From assembly GCF_000183745.1 (NCBI RefSeq), contig NC_014761.1, forward strand, positions 310,001-374,000: a DNA stretch of 64,000 bases, read 5' to 3'. Each line of letters begins with the position of its first letter. Position 1 is the stretch's first letter. A program made the translations under genes and the position numbers. Source of the DNA: Oceanithermus profundus DSM 14977 (GTDB lineage: Bacteria > Deinococcota > Deinococci > Deinococcales > Marinithermaceae). The notes under the pieces were generated by a model. That model had not been told where the DNA came from. It did not search any database and worked only from the letters and a program-made list of their open reading frames with translations. This document shows positions 33,475-42,009 of this stretch, in pieces.

Positions 33475-34396
33475 GAACGGTTTCTCCTTCCAGGGCGCGG
33501 CTCAGGCTCTCGGCCACCGAGAGCGCCTCGCGGTAGCGCATGCGCAGCGGACCGATCAGGGTCAGCTCGCCGGCGCGCCCGCCCCGCTGGAACCCCGCCT
33601 GCACCAGGCTGAGGCCTTCCACGTCGCCGACGCGGACGTTGAGCCGGCGCGCCGGGGTGATGGGGCCCGTGGGCAGTTGCTCGAGCAGATCGAGGGCGCG
33701 GCGCACGAACTCGGGGTCCTGCGCCTCCGGTTGCGCGAGCATGGCGCCGAGCCCCTCGAGGTAGCGCTCCGACCCCGGCCCGGCGAAGGCGCTGGTGAGC
33801 TTGCGCGCCAGCTCGGCGAGCTGGGGCGTGGGGGCGCTGCGGCGCCCCAGTTCGGCGAGCGGGTAGGGGCCGCGCAGCCAGCGCTCCGCCTGCTCCAGGA
33901 AGTCGTCGCCGTCGAGGTCGAAGGGGACCACCCCCTCGAGCACCCGGCCGCCTTCGAGCACGGCCACGGCCAGGAGCTGCCCTCCGCCCAGGTTGGAGAG
34001 GTGCACCTGCAGCACCCGCGGCGGGCCGGGTTCGCTCAGGCGGACGACGACCGGGTAGCCCCCGAGCCGGGTGGCCATCTGGGCGGCGAGCTGGGGCCAG
34101 CGGCTGCCCGAGCCGGTGAGCACGCGGGCGAGCCGCTCCACGGTGTCGTGCGGCAGCGGTTCGGGCGGGAGCTGCGCCAGCGCGTACTGGCGGAACCCCT
34201 GGCGCGTCGGCACCCGCCCCGCCGAGGCGTGGGGCTTCTCGATCAGCCCCGCGGCCTCCAGGTCGGCGAGGTCGTAGCGCACCGTCGCCGGGCTCACCCC
34301 GAGCCGTTCGGCGAGCCAGCGCGAAGGCACCGGCTTGCCGGTCTCGATGTAGGCGCGGGTGAGCAGGTGTAGCAGCCTCCGCTGACGCTCCGTCAC
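33464..34396 (-). CDS. hrcA: HrcA family heat-shock repressor
   Basis: A 310-residue repressor. The N-terminal winged helix (about 1-70: RQRRLLHLLTRAYIETGKPVPSRWLAERLGVSPATVRYDLADLE) is typical of HrcA, followed by HASAGRVPTRQGFRQY and a C-terminal GAF-like ligand or dimer domain. HrcA binds CIRCE elements before groE/dnaK operons and depends on GroEL for folding. None of those genes is in this window, and I saw no CIRCE palindrome. Its company here (moaD-moaE downstream with an 11-base overlap, M29 peptidase upstream by 29 bases) is not informative. A generic winged-helix regulator is the alternative. Confidence 0.82.
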   Translation of the reverse strand: MTERQRRLLHLLTRAYIETGKPVPSRWLAERLGVSPATVRYDLADLEAAGLIEKPHASAGRVPTRQGFRQYALAQLPPEPLPHDTVERLARVLTGSGSRWPQLAAQMATRLGGYPVVVRLSEPGPPRVLQVHLSNLGGGQLLAVAVLEGGRVLEGVVPFDLDGDDFLEQAERWLRGPYPLAELGRRSAPTPQLAELARKLTSAFAGPGSERYLEGLGAMLAQPEAQDPEFVRRALDLLEQLPTGPITPARRLNVRVGDVEGLSLVQAGFQRGGRAGELTLIGPLRMRYREALSVAESLSRALEGETVHAR

Positions 34397-34425
34397 GGCT
34401 TCATTTTACCCCCGCGCGAACGCGC

Positions 34426-35661
34426 CTACCGCGCCGCGTCCACCCAGCGCCCCCGCTCCAAGAGCGGCACCCGGGTGCCGTCCGCGCGCTCGCCCCAGAC
34501 GTCCACCTCGGGGGAGCCGATCATCCAGTCGAGGTGCACCGTGCTGGCGTTGCCGCCGGCGGCGGTGAGCGCGGCGTCGTCGCCCTCCGTGAGGCCTAGG
34601 GTGTCGGGGTAGGCGCGGCCGAAGGCGAGGTGGCTGGAAGCGTTCTCGTCGTAGAGGGTGTTCAGGAAGAGCCGCCCGGTGTCGAAGACGGGGTTGGGGG
34701 TCTCCACCAGCGCCACCTCGCCCAGCCGCCGCGCCGCCGCGTCGGTCTCGAGGACCGCCCGCACCGCCTCGAGGCCGCGCGCCGCCTCGAGCTCGACCGC
34801 GCGCCCCCCGGCGAAGGTGACGCGCAGCCCCTCGACCAGGGTGCCGCCGATGTTGAGCGGGCGGGTGCACGTGACCACGCCCTCGACCCGTTCGGGGTCG
34901 GGGGCGGTGAAGACCTCCTCGGTGGGCAGGTTGGGCACGAAGCGCACGCCGTTCTGGGCCTTGGCCACCGCGCTCTTCCAGACGTGGCGTTCGGCGAGGC
35001 CGACGCGCAGTTCGGTACCGGGCCCCTCGAAGATCAGGGCGGCGAAGCGCGCTCGGTTCAGCGCCGCCGCCCGCGCTTCGAGGCCGGCGACGTGGTCGCG
35101 CCAGGCGGCCTCGGGGTCGGGGCGGTCCAAGCGGACGGTGGCGAAGATCGCTTCCCAGAGGCGTTCGGTCGCTTCCTCGGGTTCCGGTTCGGGGAAGACC
35201 GCCCGCGCCCAGGCGGGCGTCGCCGCACCCAGCGCCAGCCAGTTGACCTTGTGGGCGCCGACGCGTTCGAGGTAAGGGCGGCGCACCCGCGCCGCGGCCT
35301 GCATGCGCCGCGCCAGGCGCGCGGGGTCGACGCCGCGGAGCAGGAAGGGGTCCTCGTCGGTCAGGCTGAGCAGGGCCGCGCCCGCGTCGACGGCGCGCAC
35401 CCGGGCCTGCACGAACCAGTCGGGGACCTCGTCGAGGTAGGCCTCCCGCACCTCCTCGAGGCCGATGCGGCCGAGGACGGGGTCGTGCAGGTCGACCACG
35501 ACGGCCCGCGCCCCCAACCGGTAGGCGCCGCGGGCCAGGGCGCGCAGCAGCGGTCGCGACTCGGCGGAGCCGCTGAGGACGAGGGGCTGGCCCTCCTGGA
35601 GGTTGAGTCCGACGCGGAGGGCCAGATCGGCGTAACGTTGCAGGCGTTCTTCGCTAGGCAT
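34426..35661 (-). CDS. M29 family metallo-aminopeptidase (second copy)
   Basis: A 411-residue thermophilic aminopeptidase of the AmpS/aminopeptidase T family, normal length. The two-metal site segments are visible: LPTEEVFTAPDPERVEGV, VALVETPNPV, the YDENASSHLAFG loop and HLDWMIGSPEVDV with the final His and Asp. Cytoplasmic peptide turnover is the likely job. It is about 50 residues longer than the paralogue at 11848-12933, mainly in the middle domain. It starts at ATG 35661, nine bases after the AlbA_2-type gene, so it is probably co-transcribed with it. Confidence 0.92.
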   Translation of the reverse strand: MPSEERLQRYADLALRVGLNLQEGQPLVLSGSAESRPLLRALARGAYRLGARAVVVDLHDPVLGRIGLEEVREAYLDEVPDWFVQARVRAVDAGAALLSLTDEDPFLLRGVDPARLARRMQAAARVRRPYLERVGAHKVNWLALGAATPAWARAVFPEPEPEEATERLWEAIFATVRLDRPDPEAAWRDHVAGLEARAAALNRARFAALIFEGPGTELRVGLAERHVWKSAVAKAQNGVRFVPNLPTEEVFTAPDPERVEGVVTCTRPLNIGGTLVEGLRVTFAGGRAVELEAARGLEAVRAVLETDAAARRLGEVALVETPNPVFDTGRLFLNTLYDENASSHLAFGRAYPDTLGLTEGDDAALTAAGGNASTVHLDWMIGSPEVDVWGERADGTRVPLLERGRWVDAAR

Positions 35662-35670
35662 GCCCGAAGT

Positions 35671-37053
35671 CTATCGGGGCAGGGGGGCCAGGCGCCAGCG
35701 CCGCCCGCGCCCCTGGCCCTCGGGGACGATCAGCCCCGCCGCCTCCATGCGCGCGAGCAGCTTGCGGGTCTGCGGCGGCTCCAGCGCCAGCGCCCGCGCC
35801 AGCTCGGCGGTGGGGCGGGGGCCGCGGCGCAGCGCCGCGGCGACGATCAGGTAGTCGAGGGTGAAGCTGCCCTGGCGGTTCTGGGCCTCGGAGACCCAGC
35901 GGACGAACTCGGCGTCGAAGCCGGGGTTGTGCAGCACCAGGGTGACGGCGTGGGGCCAGGCGCGGTACTCGGGGGGCTCCTTGCCGTAGCGCAGCATCAG
36001 CCGGTACATCTTGTCCACCCCCTGTCCGGCGCGCTCGACGTAGCCGAGCCGCGCCAGCGCCGCCGCCAGCGCCGGGTTGCGGCGGTGCGGGGGGTGGCGC
36101 AGGATGTTCTCCGGCGTCATTCCCGCCGGAAGGCCCCCGGGGTTGGCGATCTCCAGACGGTCGGGGTGGTGGTGCACCTGCACCGTGGCGTGGGCCGTCC
36201 AGTCGCGGTGCACGAAGGCGTTGAGCAAGCCCTCGCGGTAGACCTCGACGTCGAAGTCCCAGACCTCGAGGCGGAAGAGGCCCACGGTAAGCGGGTGGAA
36301 GCGGTTGCGGCCCTGGATCAGCTCGCGCAGCCGTTCGAGCGCCGCGGGGATGGGGCGCAGCAGGTCCTCGCGAAAGGCGTAGTCGACGTCGTCGTCCTCG
36401 TGGCGGTAGTAGCTCACCTCGGCCTGCGGCAGCAGGCGCGCGAGCGCCGCCGGCCGGCCCGCGAGCAGCAACCCGGTCACGCTGGGCACCCAGCGGCCGT
36501 CGACCTCGCGCGCCATGCCCAGCGCCTGCAGCCGTTCGAGCGGCGGGGCCTCGGCGAGGGGGCTGCCGCGTTCGCGCAGGCGGTCCTCGATCCGCGCCAG
36601 CTCCGCGGGGTCGAGGTCGTCGAGGCCGGCTTCGGGGAGGGGCCGGGCGGTGGGGTCGGGCGGGGCGGCGGCCGCGTCCCCGGCGGGCGCGGCGACGAGG
36701 CGCGCGCCGTCCCAGTAGGGGGCGGGGCCGGCGCCGGCCGAGACCACGTAGGGGCTCTTGGCCACGTGCAGCGCCCAGACCACCCCTTCGGCGGTCTCGA
36801 CGCGCTCCACGTGCGGGAGGACCGCGCCGGCGGTGAGCTCGAAGAGGGCGTGGCTGAGCTGCAGGGGCTCGAGCCCGCCCGCGTCCTCCACGCCCCCCGA
36901 GGGCCGGGCCCCCAGGAGGATCACCCCGCCGTCGCGGTTGGCGAGGCCCGCGGCGTAACGGGCGAGGGCCTCGGGCGCGACCTGGGCGCCGAGCAGCACC
37001 CGGCGCTCGTTGGGGCCCTCGAGCAGCGCTTGGTAGACCTCCGCTTCGGTCAC
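35671..37053 (-). CDS. AlbA_2/RecG-like ATP-binding regulator-type protein
   Basis: A 460-residue protein of the 'putative DNA-binding AlbA_2 / HATPase_c_4' type, found widely as transcription factors or DNA-associated proteins. The N-terminal AlbA_2 core is recognisable (EALARYAAGLANRDGGVILLGA, near 25-50) although its usual E-F-K entry is not. The central part has YREGLLNAFVHRDW and RLEIANPGGLPAGMTPENI, the hallmark of the ATPase-like domain, then RNPALAAALARLGYVERAGQGVDKM. A winged helix (RPTAELARALALEPPQTRKLL) ends the protein. The start is GTG at 37053. It is divergent from amt; a TATAGT box lies at 37116-37121. Target unknown. Confidence 0.8.
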   Translation of the reverse strand: MTEAEVYQALLEGPNERRVLLGAQVAPEALARYAAGLANRDGGVILLGARPSGGVEDAGGLEPLQLSHALFELTAGAVLPHVERVETAEGVVWALHVAKSPYVVSAGAGPAPYWDGARLVAAPAGDAAAAPPDPTARPLPEAGLDDLDPAELARIEDRLRERGSPLAEAPPLERLQALGMAREVDGRWVPSVTGLLLAGRPAALARLLPQAEVSYYRHEDDDVDYAFREDLLRPIPAALERLRELIQGRNRFHPLTVGLFRLEVWDFDVEVYREGLLNAFVHRDWTAHATVQVHHHPDRLEIANPGGLPAGMTPENILRHPPHRRNPALAAALARLGYVERAGQGVDKMYRLMLRYGKEPPEYRAWPHAVTLVLHNPGFDAEFVRWVSEAQNRQGSFTLDYLIVAAALRRGPRPTAELARALALEPPQTRKLLARMEAAGLIVPEGQGRGRRWRLAPLPR

Positions 37054-37103
37054 GGAACCACGATACCGCAGGCCCGCCCGTGTGCAAGATGCGCAAGGGA
37101 AAA

Positions 37104-37121
37104 TGACCTAGCGTCACTATA
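37104..37121 (-). promoter_or_regulatory. TGAC-N5-GTCA palindrome and minus-strand -10 box
   Basis: TGACCTAGCGTCA (37104-37116) is a 4-base-arm palindrome, and TATAGT on the minus strand (37116-37121) is the probable -10 of the AlbA_2-type gene. The overlap fits an operator near the start site, possibly autoregulatory. Confidence 0.35.
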
Positions 37122-37189
37122 TCGAAGAACAAAATGCAGGATATCGCGATGGGTTGCCTAATGTACCCGGTGAAGATTGCATAAAGATA

Positions 37190-37228
37190 CAAGAATACTT
37201 GACAAAGCGTATTTCCACTCGCTACACT
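37190..37228 (+). promoter_or_regulatory. amt-PII promoter with CAAG-N4-CTTG palindrome over the -35 box
   Basis: TTGACA at 37199-37204, 18-base spacer, TACACT at 37223-37228. CAAGAATACTTG (37190-37201) is a 4-base-arm inverted repeat covering the first half of the -35 box, a good position for a nitrogen-status regulator. Confidence 0.6.
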
Positions 37229-37266
37229 CGGACTGACCGGCCTGCGGCCGGAGGGAGGAAGTCTGG

Positions 37267-38583
37267 ATGATGATGCGACTCGGGACCCTATTCCTGTTCC
37301 TGCTGCCGGGCGCGGCCCTGGCCGCAGGGGACACCGACACCGGCACCACGGCCTGGATGCTCGTCTCCACGGCGCTCGTGCTGCTGATGACGCCGGCCCT
37401 GGCCTTCTTCTACGGCGGCCTGGTGCGCCAGAAGAACGTGCTCAACACCATGATGATGAGCTTCGGCGCCCTGGGTTTCGTCACCCTGGTCTGGGCCCTC
37501 TTCGGCTACTCGATCGCTTACGGCACCGGGAACAAGTTCGTGGGCGACCTCTCGATGGCCTTCCTGAACGGCCTCGACCTTTCCGGCGAGATGCCCGCCC
37601 TCCTAGACGTGGCCTTCCAGGGCACCTTCGCGGTGATCACCGCCGCGCTGATCTCGGGTTCGCTGGTGGGGCGGATGCGCTTTCCCGCGTGGCTGCTCTT
37701 CATCGCGCTCTGGACCGTCTTCGACTACGCGGTGCTGGCGCACTGGGTCTGGGGGCCGGCGGGGTCGGCGTTCCTCAAGGACCTGGGCGCCCTCGACTTC
37801 GCCGGGGGAACGGTGGTCCACATCAACGCCGCCATCGCCGGCGTCGTGGGCGTGGCCGTCCTGGGGGCGCGCAAGGACTTCGGCCGGCTCGCCTTCCTGC
37901 CCCACAACATCCCCTTCGTGCTCCTGGGCGCGGGGCTGTTGTGGTTCGGCTGGTTCGGCTTCAACGGCGGCAGCGCCTACGGGGCGAACGGCAGCGCCGC
38001 TTTGGCCTTCACCAACACCTTCCTGGCGCCGGCGGCGACGATGTCGGTATGGATGCTGCTCGAGCTCTGGCGCCACGGCCGCGCGACCGCGGTGGGCGCG
38101 GCCACCGCGGCGGTGGTGGGGCTCGTCGCCGTCACCCCCGCGGCCGGCTTTGTGGGGCCGCTGGGGGCGATCTGGCTGGGGGCCCTGGCCGCCTTCCCCA
38201 GCTTCTTCTTCATCCTGGCGCGGCCGCGGCTGGGCCTGGACGACTCGCTCGACGTCTTCGGGGCCCACGGGATCGGCGGCATCACCGGGGCGGTGCTGAC
38301 CGGCGTCTTCGCGTCCGAGGCCTGGGGCGGCACCCCCGGGCTGCTCGAGGGGAACGCGGCGCAGGTCGGGGTGCAGATCGTCGCCGTCGTCGCGGCGGTC
38401 CTCCTCAGCGCGGCGGCCTCCTTCGTGATCTTCAAGCTGGTGGGGCTGGTCCTCCCCCTCCGGGCGACCCAGCGCGAGGAAGCCGTGGGGCTCGACGCCG
38501 TGCAGCACGGTGAGGAGGCCTACCCCACCACCGAGGGGGCGATCCTGGTGCTCGACGGCGAGCGTGCGGGAGGTGCGGCATGA
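37267..38583 (+). CDS. amt: Ammonium transporter Amt
   Basis: A 438-residue trimeric membrane channel for ammonium. Signal-type first helix (LFLFLLPGAALA), then 11 membrane helices. Conserved points: FFYGGLVRQKNVLNT, the first pore His in GGTVVHINAAIAG, GWFGFNGGSA, and the second pore His in DVFGAHGIGGITG. The ribosome site is the GGAGGGAGG block upstream. The last base quartet overlaps the PII gene (ATGA), the classic amtB-glnK coupling in which PII blocks the transporter under nitrogen excess. Confidence 0.96.
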   Translation: MMMRLGTLFLFLLPGAALAAGDTDTGTTAWMLVSTALVLLMTPALAFFYGGLVRQKNVLNTMMMSFGALGFVTLVWALFGYSIAYGTGNKFVGDLSMAFLNGLDLSGEMPALLDVAFQGTFAVITAALISGSLVGRMRFPAWLLFIALWTVFDYAVLAHWVWGPAGSAFLKDLGALDFAGGTVVHINAAIAGVVGVAVLGARKDFGRLAFLPHNIPFVLLGAGLLWFGWFGFNGGSAYGANGSAALAFTNTFLAPAATMSVWMLLELWRHGRATAVGAATAAVVGLVAVTPAAGFVGPLGAIWLGALAAFPSFFFILARPRLGLDDSLDVFGAHGIGGITGAVLTGVFASEAWGGTPGLLEGNAAQVGVQIVAVVAAVLLSAAASFVIFKLVGLVLPLRATQREEAVGLDAVQHGEEAYPTTEGAILVLDGERAGGAA

Positions 38584-38936
38584 AGATGATCGTGGCCATC
38601 ATCCGGCCGGAGAAACTCAACGACGTGCTCGAGGCCCTGTTCAAGGCCGAGGTGCGCGGCCTGACGATCAGCCGCGTCCAGGGCCACGGCGGGGGGACCG
38701 AGCGGGTGGAGACCTACCGCGGGACGACGGTGAAGATGGGGCTCTACGACAAGGTGAAGCTCGAGATCGGCGTCTCCGAGGCCTTCGTGGAGCCGACGAT
38801 CCAGGCCATCCTGGCCGCGGCGCGCACCGGCGAGGTGGGCGACGGCAAGATCTTCGTCCTGCCCGTCGAGCGGGTGGTGCGGATCCGCACCGGCGAGGAG
38901 AACGAAGCCGCGGTAACCCCGGTCCGGCCCTCCTAA
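38580..38936 (+). CDS. glnK: PII nitrogen-regulatory protein (GlnK/GlnB)
   Basis: A 118-residue trimeric sensor of 2-oxoglutarate and ATP/ADP that regulates Amt and nitrogen enzymes. It starts MKMIVAIIRPEKLNDVLEAL; the B/C loops include TGEVGDGKIFVLPVE and RIRTGE. In the T-loop Tyr46 is present (TYRGTT) but position 51, the uridylylated Tyr of enterobacteria, is Val. Regulation is therefore by ligand binding, not UMPylation at 51. It overlaps amt by four bases. Confidence 0.95.
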   Translation: MKMIVAIIRPEKLNDVLEALFKAEVRGLTISRVQGHGGGTERVETYRGTTVKMGLYDKVKLEIGVSEAFVEPTIQAILAAARTGEVGDGKIFVLPVERVVRIRTGEENEAAVTPVRPS

Positions 38937-38950
38937 GCGGGACCGCGAAC

Positions 38951-38978
38951 GGCCGGCCCCGGCGCGCCGGGGCCGGCC
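38951..38978 (+). terminator. Hairpin after amt-PII operon
   Basis: GGCCGGCCCCGG and its perfect complement form a 28-base GC palindrome starting 14 bases after the PII stop. It lacks a T-run, so termination efficiency is uncertain; it also lies before the convergent DegV gene's stop. Confidence 0.55.
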
Positions 38979-38991
38979 GCGCCGTTGCGGC

Positions 38992-39729
38992 TCAGACGGG
39001 GTAGGCGAAGACGGCGAGGGCGTGGTCGCCCACGCGCATCCGCGCGACCGGGTCCATGGGGGCGAGGGTGCCGGCCTCCAGGTGCAGTTCGCGGGCCAGC
39101 GCCTCCTTGAGGCGGCCGCGCACCTCCTCGGGCAGGTCGCCGAAGGTGGCGCGCACCCGCAGCCGCACCGGTCCGTAGCGGCGTTTCAGCAGGCCGGCGA
39201 TCGTGGACAGCAGCTTGGCGTCGCGCACCGGGCGCGGCGCCTGGAAGCGCCCCTTTTCCAGGCCGATCAGCGCCCAGTGCCCCAGGGCCTGGCCGAAACG
39301 GCCCACCAGCGGCGGCAGCATGCGGTTCTCGACCAGCTGGCTGAGGTCGTGGGTGAGGAGGAAGAAGCGCCCCTCGCGGGCCAGGCGTTCGACCTCCCGC
39401 AGCGTCTCCTTCTCGTCGGCGCCGTGGGCGATCCACTCCGCCGCGCGCAGCGCCGCCGCCCCCAGGCCGGCGGAGCCCAGGCGGGTGTCGACGACACGCA
39501 CCCGGTCGGCCAGCCCCTCGGCCGCCTCGGCGGCCGCGTCGTGCATGGGGCAGAGCTCCGGCGAGGCGTGCAGCGAGAGCAGCCGGTCGAAGTGTTCGAG
39601 CAGGCGGCGGTACTGGGGTTCGAGGGGGGCCGTAGGATCGAGCAGCAGCACCCCCTTGCGGCGCGCGGCCTCCGGGGTGAGGCTGCTGCCGGGGTCGGTC
39701 ACCACACCGATGATTTCGTCCTTGGCCAT
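38992..39729 (-). CDS. DegV family fatty-acid-binding protein
   Basis: A 245-residue protein of DegV type. N-terminal VVTDPGSSLTPEAARRKGVLLL matches the family opening (D-S-x-x-D/L-T), and LADRVRVVDTRLGSAGLGAAALRAAEWIA matches the conserved substrate-binding segment. DegV proteins bind a fatty acid; in several bacteria (FakB) they present it to a FakA kinase for acyl-phosphate formation. No fakA-like gene is adjacent. Length is a little short (usual 270-290). It probably acts in the cytoplasm in lipid supply. Confidence 0.75.
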   Translation of the reverse strand: MAKDEIIGVVTDPGSSLTPEAARRKGVLLLDPTAPLEPQYRRLLEHFDRLLSLHASPELCPMHDAAAEAAEGLADRVRVVDTRLGSAGLGAAALRAAEWIAHGADEKETLREVERLAREGRFFLLTHDLSQLVENRMLPPLVGRFGQALGHWALIGLEKGRFQAPRPVRDAKLLSTIAGLLKRRYGPVRLRVRATFGDLPEEVRGRLKEALARELHLEAGTLAPMDPVARMRVGDHALAVFAYPV

Positions 39730-39794
39730 GTGCCCTCCACGGTACGGGTGCGTCCTACGCGCTCAAGCTAGCACGTCCGGGGAGGGACGTTTGT

Positions 39795-40646
39795 TCAGTC
39801 CTCGAGGCGAAAATCCAGCGGTCTCAGGTAGAACTCGCCGATCGCGGTGCTCGAGATCAGGGCCACCGCGGGCAGATGGCGCTTGTAGTGGGTGCGGTTG
39901 ACCCGGCGCTTGACCAGGGCCACCTCCTCGGGGGTGTAGCCGAGGCCGACGATGTAGGCGTCGGGGTAGCCCTTGAGGTAGTGCTCGAGGATCACGTCGG
40001 CGCGGCGGTAGCGCACGCCCAGGTCGGCCTCGTCGGTCTGGCCCGGTTCCAGGTCGGCCGTGGGGGCCTTGCGCACGATCTCGTCGGGCACCCCCAGGTG
40101 TTCGGCCAGCCCCCAGACCTGGGTCTTGTAGAGGTCGCCCAGGGGGTTGACCGGGGGGCTGTCGTCGGCGTGCCAGGTGAAGTAGCCGAAGAGGCGTTCG
40201 GTCTTGTTGCCGGTGCCCAGCGGCAGGGCGCGGTACTGCTCCGACTTGTCAAAGGTGACGATCATGCGCGCCCGCGCCATGACGTTGCCCTTGCGTCGGG
40301 GGGTGAGGTCCGGCGTCTGCGCGGCGTAGCCCTCGACCATGGGGGTGATGTCCACGGTCTCGAGCGCCACCCCGAAGCGCTCGGCCGCCAGCCGCGCGTG
40401 GGCGACCGACTCCGGGGAGGAGTCGCGGTGGGGCAGGCTGAGGGCGTGGACGTTCTCCGGGCCCAGGGCCCGCGCCGCCAGCGCCAGCGTGACCGACGAG
40501 TCGACGCCGCCGCTCGCGGCCACCACCGCCTTCGCGTAGCCCCGCTGGGCCAGTTCCTCGCGGATGAAGCGTTCCAGGGCGGCGGCCACCAGCGGGTAGT
40601 TGAGGTCGAGCACCTCGTGGTTGGGGGTCCCGCGGACGATCTTCAT
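39795..40646 (-). CDS. nadE: NAD(+) synthetase (ammonia-type catalytic unit)
   Basis: A 283-residue enzyme adenylating and amidating nicotinic acid adenine dinucleotide to NAD. The ATG at 40646 is chosen for the start KIVRGTPNHEVLDLNYPLV; an upstream open frame is only a shadow of the nitrilase gene. The P-loop of the N-type ATP pyrophosphatase is VAASGGVDSSVTLAL (near 40-55), with LPLGTGNKTERLFGYFT and PTADLEPGQTDEADLG typical of NadE. It has no glutaminase domain of its own. The upstream gene, overlapping by four bases, is a nitrilase-fold amidase that may supply the ammonia. Confidence 0.95.
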   Translation of the reverse strand: MKIVRGTPNHEVLDLNYPLVAAALERFIREELAQRGYAKAVVAASGGVDSSVTLALAARALGPENVHALSLPHRDSSPESVAHARLAAERFGVALETVDITPMVEGYAAQTPDLTPRRKGNVMARARMIVTFDKSEQYRALPLGTGNKTERLFGYFTWHADDSPPVNPLGDLYKTQVWGLAEHLGVPDEIVRKAPTADLEPGQTDEADLGVRYRRADVILEHYLKGYPDAYIVGLGYTPEEVALVKRRVNRTHYKRHLPAVALISSTAIGEFYLRPLDFRLED

Positions 40647-41503
40647 AGCTCCTCCACCAGCCGGCGCAGTTCGGGGAAGAGGAGGGGCAGGCCGGCCTTG
40701 AGGTCGGCGAGCATGGGGTTGTCGTAGCGCACCGGGGGGATGCGCCCCGGGTCGACGTCGGCGAGGAGGACGGCCTCCTCGAACTCGGGCGCCCGCGCCA
40801 GCACCTCGCCCTCGGGTCCGGCGATCAGGCTGCCGCCGCTCATCAGCTTGCCCGCCTCGCTGCCCACCAGGCTGGCGAGCGCCACGTAGAGGCCGTGCTC
40901 GCCGGAGACCGCCCGGGCCAGCGTCGCCCAGCGCTCCACGTTGGCGGGGGCGTCGCCGCCGAAGCCGCGGGCGGGCGAAGCCGAGGGCACGTAGATGATC
41001 TCGGCCCCCTGCAGCGCGACCGTGGTCGCGGTGACGGTGTGCCAGAAGTCCTCGCAGATCAGCAGGGCCGCGCGGCCGAAGCGGGTGGCGAAGCTGGCCA
41101 GCTCGTGGCCGCGGTCGAGGAAGCGCTCCTCGTCGAAGACGCCGTAGGTGGGCAGGAAGATCTTGCGGTGCAGGTGCACCAGCCCGCGCCCGCCCAGCTC
41201 CAGGTAGGCCGCGGCGTTGTAGTAGCTGCCGCCGTCGCGCTCGTAGAAGCCGATCACCAGGTCGAGCGGCTCCCGGTAGTGCGCGGCGTGCCAGCGGCCG
41301 AGCCGGTCTTCCAGCTCGGCGGCCTCGAGCGCCAGCTCGCGCACGCCCCCCTGCAGGAAGTAGCCCGTGGGGTAGGCCTCGGGCACGACGGCCACGTCGA
41401 CGCCTTCGTCCCTGAGGCCCAGGAGGGCCTGCTGCAGGTGCTCGAGGTTGCGCCCGATCCGGCCCTTCTCGGGCTTCAGTTGCAGGATTGCGTGGCGGAC
41501 CAT
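40643..41503 (-). CDS. Nitrilase-fold amidohydrolase, probable glutaminase partner of NadE
   Basis: A 286-residue carbon-nitrogen hydrolase. The Glu-Lys-Cys triad can be placed: Glu in VPEAYPTGY (near 42), Lys in HRKIFLPTYGVFDE (near 113) and Cys in LLICEDFWH (near 149). The arrangement and the FLPTYGVFDE segment match the glutaminase half of glutamine-dependent NAD synthetases. Here that half is a separate gene overlapping nadE by four bases (ATGA), a split version of the usual fused enzyme. A stand-alone amidase (for example omega-amidase or carbamoylputrescine type) is a less likely alternative. Confidence 0.85.
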   Translation of the reverse strand: MVRHAILQLKPEKGRIGRNLEHLQQALLGLRDEGVDVAVVPEAYPTGYFLQGGVRELALEAAELEDRLGRWHAAHYREPLDLVIGFYERDGGSYYNAAAYLELGGRGLVHLHRKIFLPTYGVFDEERFLDRGHELASFATRFGRAALLICEDFWHTVTATTVALQGAEIIYVPSASPARGFGGDAPANVERWATLARAVSGEHGLYVALASLVGSEAGKLMSGGSLIAGPEGEVLARAPEFEEAVLLADVDPGRIPPVRYDNPMLADLKAGLPLLFPELRRLVEEL

Positions 41504-41568
41504 ACCCCTTCAGGATACCCCGCGCTACAATGAGAGCCACAGACCCCACCGGGGAAAAGGAGGCCGTC

Positions 41569-42009
41569 ATGGCAACGGTACGCCAGATGCTGGACAAGAA
41601 GGGGCACGAGGTCTACACGGTGGCTCCCGACGTCACCGTCTTCGAGGCGCTGGAAAAGATGGCCGAGTACAACGTGGGGGCGCTGCCGGTCGTGGACGCC
41701 TCGGGCCAGATCGTGGGCCTGTTCTCGGAGCGCGACTACGCGCGCAAGGTGATCCTGCGCGGGAAGGCCTCCAAGGACATTCCCGTGAGCGAGATCATGA
41801 GCACCCACGTCCTCTACATCACCCCCGAGACCACGGACTGGCAGTGCATGGCCCTGATGACCGACAAGCGGGTGCGTCACCTGCCGGTGCTCGAGGAGGG
41901 CCGGCTGGTCGGCTTCATCTCGATCGGCGACGTGGTCAAGTCGATCATGGACGAGCAGAAGTTCCACATCGAGCAGCTCGAACAGTACATTCAGCGCGGG
42001 ATGAGCTAG
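41569..42009 (+). CDS. CBS-domain pair protein
   Basis: A 146-residue protein consisting of two CBS domains: [43 protein letters not shown] and [38 protein letters not shown]. This is the widespread 'inosine-5-monophosphate dehydrogenase-related' stand-alone CBS type, thought to sense adenine nucleotides. The ATG at 41569 follows AAAAGGAGG; TACAAT at 41526-41531 is a plausible -10. It is divergent from the nitrilase-nadE pair and convergent with the esterase gene (four-base overlap). Confidence 0.88.
   Translation: MATVRQMLDKKGHEVYTVAPDVTVFEALEKMAEYNVGALPVVDASGQIVGLFSERDYARKVILRGKASKDIPVSEIMSTHVLYITPETTDWQCMALMTDKRVRHLPVLEEGRLVGFISIGDVVKSIMDEQKFHIEQLEQYIQRGMS

Noticed and set aside
33464-34396. 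CIRCE element expected with hrcA
   Set aside because: No TTAGCACTC-N9-GAGTGCTAA-like inverted repeat was found in the window, so none is reported.
39795-41597. Fused 600-codon nitrilase-NadE-like frame
   Set aside because: The upstream part is the nitrilase gene read in a wrong frame; the real genes are two overlapping frames (40643-41503 and 39795-40646).
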